A stretch of DNA of 64,000 nt from an uncultured Balneola sp. (GCA_902529365.1 CABZWK010000001.1:186001-250000); one strand, 5' to 3'. Positions 44,257 through 55,361 are shown, counted from the first letter of the stretch. The notes: generated by a model not told the origin, from the letters alone. Numbers and translations are program-made.

Positions 44257-45804
44257 ATGGCCAACCAGCCAAACGATTATTTATTTCAACTTATACGCTC
44301 GCTTAGTAAAGCAGAAAAACGCAGTTTCAAGATCTATGCTATGCGCAATAGCTCCGAGGAAGCGAAATTTATACAACTCTTCGACGCCATAGATAAATCA
44401 AAAGAATACAGCGAAGAGCTTCTTATATATAAATTAGATGGAATAAAAAAAACTCAACTCTCCAATCTTAAAGCTCATTTATACCGCCAACTACTCACTT
44501 CATTGCGGTTGAATTACACCAATCATAACATCGATATACAACTACGGGAACAAATCGATTACGCTCGTATCTTATATGACAAAGGGCTTTACAAACAAAG
44601 TCTAAAAATTCTCGATAAAGTCAAATTAATGGCTCATGAGCATCATAGGGTCCCCCTAAGCTCTGAGATTCTTGGTTTTGAAAAACTAATCGAGTCACAG
44701 TACATCACTCGAAGTTTTGACCATCGCGCTGATGATTTGATTGAACAAACCAAAAAAGTACTGCAGTCCGAGCAACAGTATCATCAACTTTCTAACCTAG
44801 CCCTGCGTTTATATAGTTTATACATAAAAACAGGTCATGTCCGTAATGAGGCAGATTATCAGCGAATACATGCTTTTTTTGAACAAGCACTGTCATCGCT
44901 TAAACCTGAGAAAATGGGATTCTATGAACAACATTATCTTCACGTATCCCATGCTTGGTATAGCCTGATTGTTCAGGATTTTCTTTTACAGTATCGCCAT
45001 GCTCAGAAGTGGGTCGATCACTTTCGCCACCACCCCAATATGCTTCAAGCCGATCCAATTTGGTATCTAAAGGGAGTGCATGTCCTTCTTGAGGCCTTAT
45101 TCATTGTAGGGCATTACGATCGTCATGAAAAGGAAATGAAAAAACTCAAAGAGTTCCTGGTAGATCCACCTTCTCGTAACAACAGAAACCTCGAAACTTT
45201 AGGTTGGCAATACTATTATACCTCACTAATCAACCATTTTTTCATGAATGGTGAATTTGAAAAAGGGATAACCATTATCCCAGAACTTTCAGCACAAATG
45301 CAAAAATGGAGCTATCGAATCGATTCCCATCGCATATTGGTATTTCACTATAAAATAGCCTGTTTGTATTTCGGCGCAGGTAATTTACAAAAGACCATTG
45401 AGCATTGCGCGCGCATTATTCAGTATCCCGATCCGCATCTTCGAGAAGATCTGCATTGCTTTGCCCGCATTTTAACCCTTATTGCTCACATTGAACTAGG
45501 CAACGAACAATTGGTTCAGTATCAAGTCCGAAGTACCTACCGGTTTTTACGACGTATGAATGATCTCAATTCTGTACAAGAAGAGGTGTTACTGTTTCTA
45601 CGTAATTTACCTCAAACCAATGAGGATCAATTAGCTAGAAAATTCAAAAAACTCCACATCAAACTTATTGAGCTTCAGAAAAAGCCGTATCAAAAAAGAG
45701 CTTTTTTGTATTTGGACATCATATCATGGCTCGATTCAAAAATCCAGAATACTACCATACAAGAGGTTATAAGACGTAAATTTCAACTACGTAAGCCGCA
45801 TTAA
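44257..45804 (+). CDS. alpha-helical TPR-like protein of unknown function
   Basis: 515 residues, no signal or membrane segment, predominantly helical. Regularly spaced helix pairs such as DYARILYDKGLYKQSLKILD (near 110) resemble tetratricopeptide repeats. The N-terminus LFQLIRSLSKAEKRSFKIYA is shared by a common but uncharacterised family of Bacteroidota cytoplasmic proteins. It sits alone between the divergent leu and ilv operons, so a regulatory link is conceivable but not shown. Confidence 0.85.
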   Translation: MANQPNDYLFQLIRSLSKAEKRSFKIYAMRNSSEEAKFIQLFDAIDKSKEYSEELLIYKLDGIKKTQLSNLKAHLYRQLLTSLRLNYTNHNIDIQLREQIDYARILYDKGLYKQSLKILDKVKLMAHEHHRVPLSSEILGFEKLIESQYITRSFDHRADDLIEQTKKVLQSEQQYHQLSNLALRLYSLYIKTGHVRNEADYQRIHAFFEQALSSLKPEKMGFYEQHYLHVSHAWYSLIVQDFLLQYRHAQKWVDHFRHHPNMLQADPIWYLKGVHVLLEALFIVGHYDRHEKEMKKLKEFLVDPPSRNNRNLETLGWQYYYTSLINHFFMNGEFEKGITIIPELSAQMQKWSYRIDSHRILVFHYKIACLYFGAGNLQKTIEHCARIIQYPDPHLREDLHCFARILTLIAHIELGNEQLVQYQVRSTYRFLRRMNDLNSVQEEVLLFLRNLPQTNEDQLARKFKKLHIKLIELQKKPYQKRAFLYLDIISWLDSKIQNTTIQEVIRRKFQLRKPH

Positions 45805-45905
45805 CTCCTTTTGGCCATTCCATTTATAGCCAAAGTTTATATCCTGCTGTTATTGCAATTTTACAGAGATAACTCGTTCTTTTAAGTTAAACAAAGAATA
45901 GTCTT

Positions 45906-45965
45906 TTGATACAACAACGCTATATCACCGTCATTATAATAGAGGTCATCATTCAAAAACGATGA
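45906..45965 (+). CDS. ilv operon leader peptide
   Basis: 19-residue reading frame from TTG 45906 to TGA 45963..45965: MIQQRYITVIIIEVIIQKR. Seven of 19 residues are Ile and two are Val, including the run Ile-Ile-Ile and the pair Ile-Ile. A strong terminator and competing hairpin follow directly. The concentration of the operon's own end-product codons is the hallmark of transcription attenuation. The TTG start has no clear ribosome-binding site, which is normal in Bacteroidota. Confidence 0.75.
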   Translation: MIQQRYITVIIIEVIIQKR

Positions 45966-46039
45966 GGAAGCGTTGTTCGCATGTTACTAACATAATGCAC
46001 TACAAGCCTTCCTCAAACAACCAGGAAGGCTTTTTTTTT
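45963..46039 (+). promoter_or_regulatory. attenuator region with mutually exclusive hairpins upstream of ilvD
   Basis: TGAGGAAG (45963..45970, starting at the leader stop codon) is exactly complementary to CTTCCTCA (46008..46015), which overlaps the 5' arm of the terminator hairpin. A ribosome stalled at the Ile codons would leave TGAGGAAG free to pair, blocking the terminator and allowing transcription into ilvDBNCA. A ribosome reaching the stop codon would cover TGAGGAAG, so the terminator forms. A small ATGTT-ACT-AACAT hairpin (45981..45993) lies between. Confidence 0.78.
46004..46039 (+). terminator. rho-independent terminator of the ilv attenuator
   Basis: Perfect 10-bp stem, AAGCCTTCCT (46004..46013) with AGGAAGGCTT (46023..46032), a 9-nt loop, and a run of T residues to 46039. 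It lies 130 bp before the ilvD ATG, so it would end transcription before the structural genes. Confidence 0.92.
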
Positions 46040-46168
46040 GCTGATGGTAGGTGCTTTATCAAAGATTTCACACGAAGATTAATCAGATTCTAATACAACG
46101 ATCACTCAGACATTAACATTTAGCTCTAGTTTGTACGCTATCAAATAAAGCATCACGTATCTCATTTC

Positions 46169-47851
46169 ATGAAAGAACTTAATAAACACTCAAAGCAAAT
46201 AACTCAGGATGGATCTCAACCTGCTGCACAAGCCATGTTACATGCCATCGGCTTAGATGAATCGGACTTGAATAAAGCATTTGTTGGCGTTGCTAGTACT
46301 GGTTTTGAGGGCAATCCATGCAATATGCATTTAAATGACTTGGCTGTTCATGTAAAACGTGGTGTAACGCACGCAGGACTTAATGGCCTCATATTCAATA
46401 CCATTGGCATTTCAGATGGGATTTCCATGGGAACAGCAGGAATGCGATACTCATTACCCTCACGGGATTTAATTGCCGATTCGATGGAGTCGGTGGTGAC
46501 CGGCATGAGTTACGATGCGATGGTTGCTATAGTAGGGTGCGATAAGAATATGCCAGGAGCCTTAATGGCCATGCTAAGAGTTAACCGGCCCAGCATTATG
46601 GTCTATGGAGGCACAATTGCCCCTGGGTATCACAATGGGCAAAAGTTGGATGTGGTTTCTGCCTTTGAGGCGTGGGGACAAAAAGTGTCAGGGGCCATTG
46701 ATGACGCTACCTTTAAAGATATTGTCAAGCATGCATGTCCAGGACCAGGCGCCTGTGGAGGTATGTACACAGCCAATACCATGGCTAGTGCCATTGAAGC
46801 AATGGGGATGACCCTTCCGTACAATTCCTCAAATCCTGCCAATAGTGCCGAAAAAGTCATAGAATGCGAAGAGGCAGGTAAGAATATGCTAAAACTACTC
46901 GAATTAGACCTAAAACCTAGAGAGATTGTTACTAAGAAGTCACTAGAAAACGCATTTAGATTGATCACCTTATTAGGTGGCTCGACCAATGCGGTACTCC
47001 ATCTTTTAGCCATTGCTCGCGCCGCTGACATTGAGTTTAAACTTTCCGATATGCAGCACATAAGTGACACTACTCCCTTTATTGCTGACTTAAAACCGAG
47101 TGGAAGTTACGTAATGGAAGATCTTCACAATGCTGGGGGTATCCCCGCAGTATTGAAAACAATGCTGGTTGATGGGATCCTTCATGGTGACCAGAAGACC
47201 ATTACAGGGGCAAGTTTAGCTGAAAACCTAGCAGACGTTGCTCCCTTAAACTTTGAAACACAAAAAGTCGTGTTCCCTATACATGAACCCATTAAATCGA
47301 CCGGACATATTCAAATACTTTACGGAAACTTAGCCTCAGAGGGCGCTGTGGCTAAAATAACCGGCAAAGAAGGCCTTCGTTTTGCTGGCCCGGCCCGAGT
47401 ATTTAACTCTGAAGAGATAGCCAACGAAGGTATAAGCTCAGGAGGTGTGCAAAAAGGAGATGTTATTGTGATACGATACGTGGGTCCCAAAGGAGGACCT
47501 GGCATGCCAGAAATGTTAAAACCTACCTCTGCCATCATGGGCGCTGGCTTAGGAAAAGAGGTAGCCCTCATCACCGATGGGCGCTTTTCAGGTGGCTCAC
47601 ATGGCTTTGTAGTTGGACATATTACCCCAGAGGCACAAGTGGGCGGAGTCATTGGGCTCGTCCAAGATGGAGACCTAATCCAGATCGACGCTGAGGCAAA
47701 TACCTTACAAGTACATGTATCCGATGCCGAATTGGAAAAAAGAAAAAGTACATGGCAAGCTCCCCCACTTAAAGCTGGGAGCGGAGCATTATATAAATAC
47801 GCGCACACTGTATCTACCGCCTCCAAGGGCTGCACTACCGATGAATTTTAA
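46169..47851 (+). CDS. ilvD: dihydroxy-acid dehydratase
   Basis: 560 residues. Fe-S enzyme that converts dihydroxy-isovalerate and dihydroxy-methylvalerate to the 2-oxo acids of valine/leucine and isoleucine. Candidate cluster cysteines are C51 (GNPCNMH), C124 (VGCDKN) and C196 (CPGPGACGG). [19 protein letters not shown] near the C-terminus is the family signature. First structural gene of ilvDBNCA, controlled by the attenuator described upstream. Confidence 0.97.
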   Translation: MKELNKHSKQITQDGSQPAAQAMLHAIGLDESDLNKAFVGVASTGFEGNPCNMHLNDLAVHVKRGVTHAGLNGLIFNTIGISDGISMGTAGMRYSLPSRDLIADSMESVVTGMSYDAMVAIVGCDKNMPGALMAMLRVNRPSIMVYGGTIAPGYHNGQKLDVVSAFEAWGQKVSGAIDDATFKDIVKHACPGPGACGGMYTANTMASAIEAMGMTLPYNSSNPANSAEKVIECEEAGKNMLKLLELDLKPREIVTKKSLENAFRLITLLGGSTNAVLHLLAIARAADIEFKLSDMQHISDTTPFIADLKPSGSYVMEDLHNAGGIPAVLKTMLVDGILHGDQKTITGASLAENLADVAPLNFETQKVVFPIHEPIKSTGHIQILYGNLASEGAVAKITGKEGLRFAGPARVFNSEEIANEGISSGGVQKGDVIVIRYVGPKGGPGMPEMLKPTSAIMGAGLGKEVALITDGRFSGGSHGFVVGHITPEAQVGGVIGLVQDGDLIQIDAEANTLQVHVSDAELEKRKSTWQAPPLKAGSGALYKYAHTVSTASKGCTTDEF

Positions 47852-47868
47852 TTGAATACATACACATT

Positions 47869-49605
47869 ATGGATAGCATATACCTCCAACCAACAGAAAA
47901 CAAATCTCCCTCCCACCAAATCACCATCACTGGCGCCGAAGCAGTAGTCCAAGCACTAATCCAAGAAGGAGTGGACATCGCATTCGGTTACCCCGGTGGA
48001 GCAATTATGCCGGTATACGACGCGCTCTATGACTGCCAAGATCGCCTTCACCACGTTTTAGCACGCCACGAACAAGGTGCCATTCACGCCGCACAAGGCT
48101 ACGCCCGAGCCAGTGGTAAGGTCGGTGTGTGTCTAGCTACCTCAGGTCCAGGAGCCACCAATTTAATTACCGGAATTGCTGACGCACAGATCGATTCCAC
48201 CCCATTGGTTTGTATTACCGGACAAGTACCATCACATCTCCTTGGCAGTGACGCATTCCAAGAAACCGACGTAATCGGGATTTCTATACCCGTCACAAAA
48301 TGGAACTACCAAGTCACCAAAACAGAAGAAATACCCTTGGCCATCGCAAGGGCCTTTTATATTGCTCGCTCTGGTCGTCCAGGCCCAGTTCTTATCGACA
48401 TCACCAAGGATGCTCAGTTCCAACAACTAGATTTTCACTACGAAAAGTGCACCTCCATTCGAAGCTACCGCGAAGAGCCTGCCATAGAGATCGACCAAAT
48501 AGAAGCTGCAGCCAAAGCCATCAATGATTCTAAACGACCCTACGTGTTGTTTGGACAAGGAATTATTTTAGCGGAGGCAGAACACGAATTCAAAGCCTTC
48601 GTTGAACAGGGGAATTTACCAGCTGCATGGACCATACTCGGCCTATCAGCAATGGAAACCAACCATCCACTTAATGTAGGTATGCTTGGAATGCACGGCA
48701 ACTATGGCCCTAATTTGCTCACCAATGAATGTGATGTACTCATTGCGGTAGGGATGCGATTTGACGACAGAGTAACAGGTAATCTGGAAAAATATGCAAA
48801 GCAAGCCAAGGTTATACATTTGGAAATTGATCCCGCTGAAATCAACAAGAATGTATTTGCTCATATTCCCGTCATGGGCAATGCAAAAAAAACTCTACCT
48901 CTTCTCACTCAAAGATTACAGAAAAAAGATAGAAGTGAATGGTTAGCACGATTTGCCGAATGCGACCGACTAGAACATGAAAAAGTCATCCAAGAGGAGC
49001 TTCACCCCACCAAAGGTATATTAACCATGGGCGAGGTCATTCATATTCTTAACGAAAAAACAGGAGGAGATGCCATCATTGTGACCGATGTTGGGCAACA
49101 TCAAATGGTGGCTTGTCGATACGCTGAATTTGTGCAATCTAAAAGCAACATTACCTCTGGAGGGTTGGGAACGATGGGTTTTGGCCTTCCTGCTGCTCTT
49201 GGTGCCGCTCTCGGTGCGCCTGACCGCACCGTGGTCTGCGTGGTGGGAGATGGTGGATTACAAATGACCATTCAAGAACTTGCTACCATATATCAGACTC
49301 AAGCGAAGGTGAAAGTACTCCTGCTCAACAATGAATTCTTGGGCATGGTACGACAATGGCAGCAGCTCTTTTTTGATAAGCGCTATTCTTCGACCGAAAT
49401 GATTAACCCAGACTTCCAACTTTTGGCTAAAGGATTTCGAATGTCCACCAACCAAGTGACTCATCGTGATCATCTTGATCAAGCCTTAACCGAATTTATC
49501 GAAACCGATGGGGCTTATTTCTTGGAAGTGATGGTAGGCAAAGAAAACAATGTTTTCCCCATGGTTCCCTCGGGAAGTGGTGTGGCAGAAATAAGATTAG
49601 ACTAA
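47869..49605 (+). CDS. ilvB: acetolactate synthase large subunit
   Basis: 578 residues, thiamin-diphosphate enzyme. FGYPGGAIMPVYDAL with the catalytic Glu in ARHEQGAIHAAQGYAR, LVCITGQVP, the FAD-region GMRFDDRVTGN, and the ThDP motif GDGGLQMTIQELATI...LLLNN are all present. It forms acetolactate or acetohydroxybutyrate, the first common step of branched-chain synthesis. 17 bp after ilvD and 4 bp before ilvN. Confidence 0.97.
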   Translation: MDSIYLQPTENKSPSHQITITGAEAVVQALIQEGVDIAFGYPGGAIMPVYDALYDCQDRLHHVLARHEQGAIHAAQGYARASGKVGVCLATSGPGATNLITGIADAQIDSTPLVCITGQVPSHLLGSDAFQETDVIGISIPVTKWNYQVTKTEEIPLAIARAFYIARSGRPGPVLIDITKDAQFQQLDFHYEKCTSIRSYREEPAIEIDQIEAAAKAINDSKRPYVLFGQGIILAEAEHEFKAFVEQGNLPAAWTILGLSAMETNHPLNVGMLGMHGNYGPNLLTNECDVLIAVGMRFDDRVTGNLEKYAKQAKVIHLEIDPAEINKNVFAHIPVMGNAKKTLPLLTQRLQKKDRSEWLARFAECDRLEHEKVIQEELHPTKGILTMGEVIHILNEKTGGDAIIVTDVGQHQMVACRYAEFVQSKSNITSGGLGTMGFGLPAALGAALGAPDRTVVCVVGDGGLQMTIQELATIYQTQAKVKVLLLNNEFLGMVRQWQQLFFDKRYSSTEMINPDFQLLAKGFRMSTNQVTHRDHLDQALTEFIETDGAYFLEVMVGKENNVFPMVPSGSGVAEIRLD

Positions 49606-49609
49606 TCAG

Positions 49610-50167
49610 ATGGAGATAATGGATATGGAAAAACAAGAATTTACGATTACTGTCTACACCGAAAATCAGGTTGGTTTACTGCATCGCATCACCACTATTT
49701 TTACCAAAAGAAAAATTAACCTGGAAAGCCTCACCACTTCGGAAAGCGAAATCGAGGGAATTCATCGGTTTACTATCGCGGTTACAGAGACTGAGGATCA
49801 AGTCATCAAAGTAGTAAAACAGATTGAGAAGCAAGTTGAGGTACTAAAAGCGGACTACTACAAGAAAAAAGAAGTGGTTCAACAAGAGTTAGCTTTATAC
49901 AAAATAGCTACCGAAACCCTAACCAATGGAATTGAAATTGAACGCATCGTACGCGAGCATAACGCACGATTTCTAACCATTGAGCGTGAATTTGTCGTCA
50001 TCGAAAAAGCAGGATATAAACGAGAAACTAAAGCCTTATTCGATGAACTCGAGCCTTACGGCATCAAAGAATTTGTTCGTTCCGGGAGAATTGCTGTTGC
50101 ACGCCAACAGTTCGGTCCTGGCAAGGATATAGAAGCCTTACTGCAGAATAAGAGCCCCAGTATATAA
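49610..50167 (+). CDS. ilvN: acetolactate synthase small (regulatory) subunit
   Basis: 185 residues with an N-terminal ACT domain (FTITVYTENQVGLLHRITTI, about 11-30) and a C-terminal domain ending in EFVRSGRIAVARQ. The small subunit confers valine feedback sensitivity on IlvB. ATG codons at residues 1, 4 and 6 make the exact start ambiguous; the second lies nearer the ACT domain. Confidence 0.95.
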   Translation: MEIMDMEKQEFTITVYTENQVGLLHRITTIFTKRKINLESLTTSESEIEGIHRFTIAVTETEDQVIKVVKQIEKQVEVLKADYYKKKEVVQQELALYKIATETLTNGIEIERIVREHNARFLTIEREFVVIEKAGYKRETKALFDELEPYGIKEFVRSGRIAVARQQFGPGKDIEALLQNKSPSI

Positions 50168-50238
50168 CACAATGGATGTACACCAAGCAATAAAATAGTA
50201 TATTCCTATTCACTCACTAACTAAATACCTAAATAATC

Positions 50239-51285
50239 ATGGCATTATTAAATTTCGGCGGAGTAGAAGAAGAAGTGGTAACACGAGAAGAGTTCCCACT
50301 CGCCAAAGCAATTGAAACCCTCAAAGATGAAACAATTGCTATCCTAGGCTACGGAGTCCAAGGACCAGGTCAGGCACTTAATTTAAAAGACAACGGTTTT
50401 AACGTTATTATTGGTCAGCGTAAAGGATCTAAAACATGGGATAAAGCGGTAGCAGATGGTTGGGTTCCTGGCGAAACACTCTTTGAACTAGAAGAAGCGT
50501 GCCAAAGAGGAACCATTCTACAATATCTACTCTCAGATGCCGGTCAGATTTCAGTATGGCCAACGGTTAAAGAAAATCTAAGCCCTGGAAAAGCACTTTA
50601 TTTCTCACATGGATTCGGAGTTACCTTTAATGAACGGACAGGAATTGTCCCACCGGATAATGTGGATGTCATTCTGGTTGCACCTAAGGGGTCTGGTACC
50701 TCTCTACGACGTATGTTTTTAGAAGGTCGCGGCCTGAATTCAAGCTTTGCCATTTTCCAAGACAGTACCGGTCGTGCAAAGGAGCGCGTTGTGGCATTAG
50801 GTATAGGAGTAGGTTCAGGATATTTATTCCCAACCACTTTTAAAAAAGAAGTCTATTCTGATTTAACAGGGGAAAGAGGAACACTCATGGGAGCCATACA
50901 AGGTATTTTTGCGGCACAGTATGAAGTGCTTCGTGCTAATGGTCATAGCCCTTCAGAAGCATTTAACGAAACCGTAGAAGAGCTCACTCAATCACTCATG
51001 CCTTTGGTAGCTGAAAAAGGAATGGATTGGATGTACGCCAATTGTTCAACTACCGCCCAGCGTGGGGCCTTAGATTGGTGGAAAAAATTCAAAGATGCTA
51101 CAAAGCCTGTTTTTGAAGATTTATATAAAGAGGTTGCGGCTGGAAATGAAGCTCAAAAGTCCATCGATTCTAACAGCAAGATCGATTACCGTGAAAAATT
51201 AGAAATCGAACTTGCAGAGCTTCGCGATTCAGAAATGTGGCAAGCTGGCAAAACAGTTCGTACTTTACGCCCAGAGAATAACTAA
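50239..51285 (+). CDS. ilvC: ketol-acid reductoisomerase
   Basis: 348 residues, NADPH-dependent isomeroreductase. The Rossmann motif ILGYGVQGPGQALNLKDNG starts near 35, GQRKGSKTWDKA follows in the cofactor-specificity loop, and APKGSGTSLRR and a C-terminal knotted domain (GERGTLMGAIQGIFAAQYE...) complete it. The GQRKGSKTW loop with LFELEEACQRG marks the Bacteroidota-type enzyme rather than E. coli class II. 71 bp after ilvN. Confidence 0.96.
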   Translation: MALLNFGGVEEEVVTREEFPLAKAIETLKDETIAILGYGVQGPGQALNLKDNGFNVIIGQRKGSKTWDKAVADGWVPGETLFELEEACQRGTILQYLLSDAGQISVWPTVKENLSPGKALYFSHGFGVTFNERTGIVPPDNVDVILVAPKGSGTSLRRMFLEGRGLNSSFAIFQDSTGRAKERVVALGIGVGSGYLFPTTFKKEVYSDLTGERGTLMGAIQGIFAAQYEVLRANGHSPSEAFNETVEELTQSLMPLVAEKGMDWMYANCSTTAQRGALDWWKKFKDATKPVFEDLYKEVAAGNEAQKSIDSNSKIDYREKLEIELAELRDSEMWQAGKTVRTLRPENN

Positions 51286-51298
51286 TTAGTTCCTATCA

Positions 51299-52597
51299 TT
51301 GAGTTCACAACATCAAACCGACATCGATATACTTAAACCCGAAACACCCTCAGCGAGTGTAACGATTCAGGATATTGAGGATGCTGCAGATAAGCTAGAA
51401 GGCATCGCTCATCGAACTCCATTGATTTATAACGAATTATTATCCGAGCAGTATCAAGCCAACATTTGGCTTAAACGAGAGGACCTTCAAGTTGTACGCT
51501 CCTACAAAATTAGAGGGGCATACAACATGATCCAATCTCTTCAGGAAGCGGAAATGCAACGTGGTGTTGTTTGTGCAAGTGCAGGTAATCACGCCCAAGG
51601 AGTGGCTTTTGCCTGCCGTAAGAAGGGCATCAAAGGGACCATTTTTATGCCGGTTACAACTCCTGAACAAAAAGTTAAGCAGGTAAACATGTTTGGCCGG
51701 GAGTTTGTTGATGTGGTCTTAGATGGCGATGCCTTTGATGATGCTTTTGCTCATGCAACGCAGTTTTGCGAAGAAACAAATGCGGTCTTTATCCCCCCTT
51801 TTGATCATCCAAAAATCATTGCTGGTCAGGGTACAGTTGGAAAAGAACTCTGGGAAGATGCCGATTTTCCCATCGACTATATCATTGCTCCAGTTGGCGG
51901 TGGTGGTCTTTCTGCTGGAATTGGAAGTTACATTAAAGCATACTCCCCACATACCCAAATCATTGGTGTCGAACCTGAAGGTGCGCCAGCAATGCTAAAG
52001 TCTATTGAAGCGGGTAGAGTTGTCACCCTTGAAGAAATCGATAAATTTGTGGATGGGGCTGCGGTTAAAAAAATCGGACATTACACCTTCGAAATTTGTT
52101 CCAAAATTTTGGATCAAATCATTACCGTACCCGAGGGAAGAGTGTGCGGAACTATACTAAATTTGTACAACGAACAGGCCATAGTGGTTGAACCCGCAGG
52201 AGCACTGTCCATTACGGGACTTGATGTCTGCAAGAAACAAATCAAAGGGAAGAATGTTGTATGCGTGTTAAGTGGTAGCAACAATGACATTATGCGAACG
52301 GCTGAAATTAAAGAGCGTTCGTTAATGTATGAAGGGCTTAAACATTACTTTATTGTGGATTTCCCTCAAAGAGCCGGTGCACTTAGCGAATTTCTGGGTG
52401 ATGTATTAGGTCCAGATGACGACATTACCTATTTCGAGTACTCGAAAAAGACCAACAAGGATTTAGGCCCTGCCCTCATTGGATTAGAGCTCAAAAACAA
52501 AGAGGACATTCAGCCACTAATTGATAGAATGAATGCGAAGCAACTCAGCTTCGAATACGTAAACGATCACCCACATTTATTTCGCTTTATTGCCTAA
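51299..52597 (+). CDS. ilvA: threonine ammonia-lyase (threonine dehydratase)
   Basis: 432 residues from a TTG start; there is no ATG before the catalytic core. The PLP lysine lies in RSYKIRGAYN near residue 62, with the substrate loop ASAGNHAQGVA near 92-102 and the phosphate-binding glycine loop VGGGGLSAG. One ACT-like domain (YFIVDFPQRAGALSEFLGDVLG) ends the protein, as in short IlvA forms. It makes 2-oxobutyrate for isoleucine, completing the ilvDBNCA set. Confidence 0.93.
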   Translation: MSSQHQTDIDILKPETPSASVTIQDIEDAADKLEGIAHRTPLIYNELLSEQYQANIWLKREDLQVVRSYKIRGAYNMIQSLQEAEMQRGVVCASAGNHAQGVAFACRKKGIKGTIFMPVTTPEQKVKQVNMFGREFVDVVLDGDAFDDAFAHATQFCEETNAVFIPPFDHPKIIAGQGTVGKELWEDADFPIDYIIAPVGGGGLSAGIGSYIKAYSPHTQIIGVEPEGAPAMLKSIEAGRVVTLEEIDKFVDGAAVKKIGHYTFEICSKILDQIITVPEGRVCGTILNLYNEQAIVVEPAGALSITGLDVCKKQIKGKNVVCVLSGSNNDIMRTAEIKERSLMYEGLKHYFIVDFPQRAGALSEFLGDVLGPDDDITYFEYSKKTNKDLGPALIGLELKNKEDIQPLIDRMNAKQLSFEYVNDHPHLFRFIA

Positions 52598-52651
52598 TGC
52601 GTTTGTTGAGGTAGAAATGGAAACTCTATTATACTTATTTGATGCTTAGGG

Positions 52652-53407
52652 TTAGCCTTGTAAAACCGCACGGACATAATCGCGACGCATATCTGCTATG
52701 GCTGCTATGGAAATTTCTTTCGGGCAAACCGCTTCGCATTCACCGAAGTTGGAGCAATCTCCAAAGCCTTCCTCTTCCATCTGTTCTACCATAGCCACTA
52801 CTCGGTTGTTTCGCTCTACATCGCCCTGTGGTAAATGCGATAGGTGAGAAATTTTAGCACTTGTAAACAGTGAAGCAGAAGCATTTGGACATGCTGCCAC
52901 ACAGGCTCCACAACCAATACATGCGGCGTAGTCAAAGGCTAAGTCAGCATCATTTTTTGAGATGGGTCTGGCATTAGCCTCTTGTGCAGAGCCCGTTTTA
53001 ACCGATACATAGCCGCCTGCTTCGATGATACGATCAAAAGCCGAACGATCTACCACCAAATCTTTAATAACAGGGAAGGCAGAAGCACGAGGCGGTTCAA
53101 TCGTGATATGATCTCCATCGGAGTAGTTTCTCATATGTAACTGACAACAAGCCGTTCCTTTTTTTGGCCCGTGTGCTTGGCCGTTAATCACCAGATTGCA
53201 CGAACCACAAATACCCTCGCGGCAATCGTAATCAAACTCAACCGGATCCTTACCTTCTAGCTGTAATTCTTCATTGAGAACGTCCAACATTTCTAAGAAG
53301 GACATATGTTCGTTTACTGTCGATAGAGTTCTGTCTTCAAAATATCCCTTTGTAGTGGGGCCACTTTGTCTCCAATATCGTAGATGAATGGTCATGTTAG
53401 TACTCAT
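52652..53407 (-). CDS. sdhB: succinate dehydrogenase/fumarate reductase iron-sulfur subunit
   Basis: 251 residues. The N-terminal plant-ferredoxin domain has the 2Fe-2S site [10 protein letters not shown] and a later Cys. The C-terminal domain has [12 protein letters not shown] and [14 protein letters not shown] for the 4Fe-4S and 3Fe-4S clusters. It links the flavoprotein to the quinone-reducing membrane subunit. Last gene of sdhCAB. Confidence 0.96.
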   Translation of the reverse strand: MSTNMTIHLRYWRQSGPTTKGYFEDRTLSTVNEHMSFLEMLDVLNEELQLEGKDPVEFDYDCREGICGSCNLVINGQAHGPKKGTACCQLHMRNYSDGDHITIEPPRASAFPVIKDLVVDRSAFDRIIEAGGYVSVKTGSAQEANARPISKNDADLAFDYAACIGCGACVAACPNASASLFTSAKISHLSHLPQGDVERNNRVVAMVEQMEEEGFGDCSNFGECEAVCPKEISIAAIADMRRDYVRAVLQG

Positions 53408-53419
53408 AAAAATATCCTC

Positions 53420-55345
53420 TTATTTGTAACTACGTTGCTTTAGTTCAACAAATTCAAAATTTAATACTTCTTTGTGGAGCTCTTCTTCGAGTACTCCATT
53501 GCGATCTTTAAACTCCCAGGCGGATACATAATTGAACTCTTCGTCGTTACGAATGGCTTCCCCTTCTTCTGTTTGGAATTCTTCTCTTAGGTGACATCCG
53601 CACGATTCATCTCGATCTAATGCATCCATGGCCATAAGCTCAGCTAATTCGAAGAAATCAGCCACACGTCCAGCAAATTCTAGGTATTTATTGTAATTAT
53701 TTTTCTCACCTGGAACATATACATTGGTCCAAAACTCATCGCGTAAACTACGAATATCGGCTATAGCTTCTTCCAAGCCTTCCTTGGTTCTGGAAATTCC
53801 AATCTTATCCCAAACAATTCGACCTAGTGTTCGATGGAAATCAATTATGGTTCGCTTACCATTTATGTTTAAGAGACGATCAATACTATCCTGTGCTTGC
53901 TTAGCAGCCGTTTCAAAAGCTTCATGATCAGTGCCATATCGTGTGCCTGGTTTTACATCTGCCAGGTAGTTACCGATAGTGCTTGGTAGTACAAAATACC
54001 CATCGGATAGGCCTTGCATGAGGGCTGACGCCCCCAGTCGATTTGCTCCATGGTCAGAGAAATTGGCTTCGCCTGCGGCAAATAGACCTGAAATATTGGT
54101 CATTAAATTATAATCTACCCAAAGTCCACCCATCGTATAATGGACGGCTGGGAAAATGCGCATGGGCTGTGAGTATGGATCTTCACCAGCAATATTTGCA
54201 TACATATCGAATAGGTTTCCGTACTTAGCAGCAATTACATCCTTACCATCGCGGGCAATAGCATCTCGGAAATCTAAGTAAACAGCTAATCCAGTTTCAC
54301 CTACCCCGAGACCTTGGTCACAAACCACCTTTGCATTTCGAGAGGCCACATCTCTTGGTACTAAATTCCCAAAACTCGGATATTTTTCTTCCAGATAATA
54401 AAACCGCTCGTCCTCTGGTATATCGTTGGGACGACGATCGTCTCCCTTTTTACGAGACACCCAAACTCGCCCGTCATTGCGCAAACTCTCACTCATAAGG
54501 GTTAATTTGGACTGATAATCTCCTGAAACAGGAATACACGTTGGGTGTACCTGGACGAAACTAGGATTGGCAAACAAAGCACCTTTTTTATGTGCTCGCC
54601 AAGCAGCTGTCACGTTTGAATTTTTAGCATTAGTAGACAAATAAAATACATTCCCATAACCACCTGTGGCTAGAATTACCGCATCAGCTTCATGCCGACA
54701 AATTTCACCGGTTACTAAATCCCGCGTAATAATTCCACGTGCTTTACCATCAATAATTACAACCTCAAGCATTTCATGACGGGTATAGTACTCAATCCCG
54801 CCTAATTCTACCTGACGCATCATTGCCTGATACGCACCTAACAGTAATTGCTGTCCTGTTTGACCCCGCGCATAGAATGTTCTACTCACCTGAGCACCGC
54901 CAAAAGAACGATTGGCTAACAAACCAGAATATTCACGGGCAAAAGGAACCCCCTGCGCTACGGCCTGGTCAATAATACTGTTGGATACTTCGGCTAAACG
55001 ATAAACATTGGCCTCACGTGAGCGGTAATCTCCCCCTTTGATGGTATCATAAAATAGTCTCCAAACACTATCGCCGTCGTTAGGGTAATTTTTTGCGGCA
55101 TTAATTCCGCCTTGAGCAGCAATAGAATGAGCTCGACGCGCTGAATCTTGAATACAGAAACTTTTGACTTTATAGCCCATCTCTGCCATACTAGCTGCAG
55201 CTGCACCACCCGCTAATCCTGTTCCAACAATTATGACCTCGTACTTACGACGATTGTTGGGAGCAACCAACTTCATTTCTTTTTTATGACGGCTCCATTT
55301 TTGCTCTAGTGGGCCCTTTGGAATTTTTGCATCTAATGAAATCAT
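53420..55345 (-). CDS. sdhA: succinate dehydrogenase/fumarate reductase flavoprotein subunit
   Basis: 641 residues. FAD-binding [12 protein letters not shown] (41-52), covalent-FAD His73 in [11 protein letters not shown], capping-domain landmarks such as [16 protein letters not shown] and HYTMGGLW, and the C-terminal helical domain. The length and absence of insertions match the Bacteroidota/epsilon type. Start 16 bp after sdhC. Confidence 0.97.
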   Translation of the reverse strand: MISLDAKIPKGPLEQKWSRHKKEMKLVAPNNRRKYEVIIVGTGLAGGAAAASMAEMGYKVKSFCIQDSARRAHSIAAQGGINAAKNYPNDGDSVWRLFYDTIKGGDYRSREANVYRLAEVSNSIIDQAVAQGVPFAREYSGLLANRSFGGAQVSRTFYARGQTGQQLLLGAYQAMMRQVELGGIEYYTRHEMLEVVIIDGKARGIITRDLVTGEICRHEADAVILATGGYGNVFYLSTNAKNSNVTAAWRAHKKGALFANPSFVQVHPTCIPVSGDYQSKLTLMSESLRNDGRVWVSRKKGDDRRPNDIPEDERFYYLEEKYPSFGNLVPRDVASRNAKVVCDQGLGVGETGLAVYLDFRDAIARDGKDVIAAKYGNLFDMYANIAGEDPYSQPMRIFPAVHYTMGGLWVDYNLMTNISGLFAAGEANFSDHGANRLGASALMQGLSDGYFVLPSTIGNYLADVKPGTRYGTDHEAFETAAKQAQDSIDRLLNINGKRTIIDFHRTLGRIVWDKIGISRTKEGLEEAIADIRSLRDEFWTNVYVPGEKNNYNKYLEFAGRVADFFELAELMAMDALDRDESCGCHLREEFQTEEGEAIRNDEEFNYVSAWEFKDRNGVLEEELHKEVLNFEFVELKQRSYK

Positions 55346-55361
55346 GATTAACTCTCCTTAC

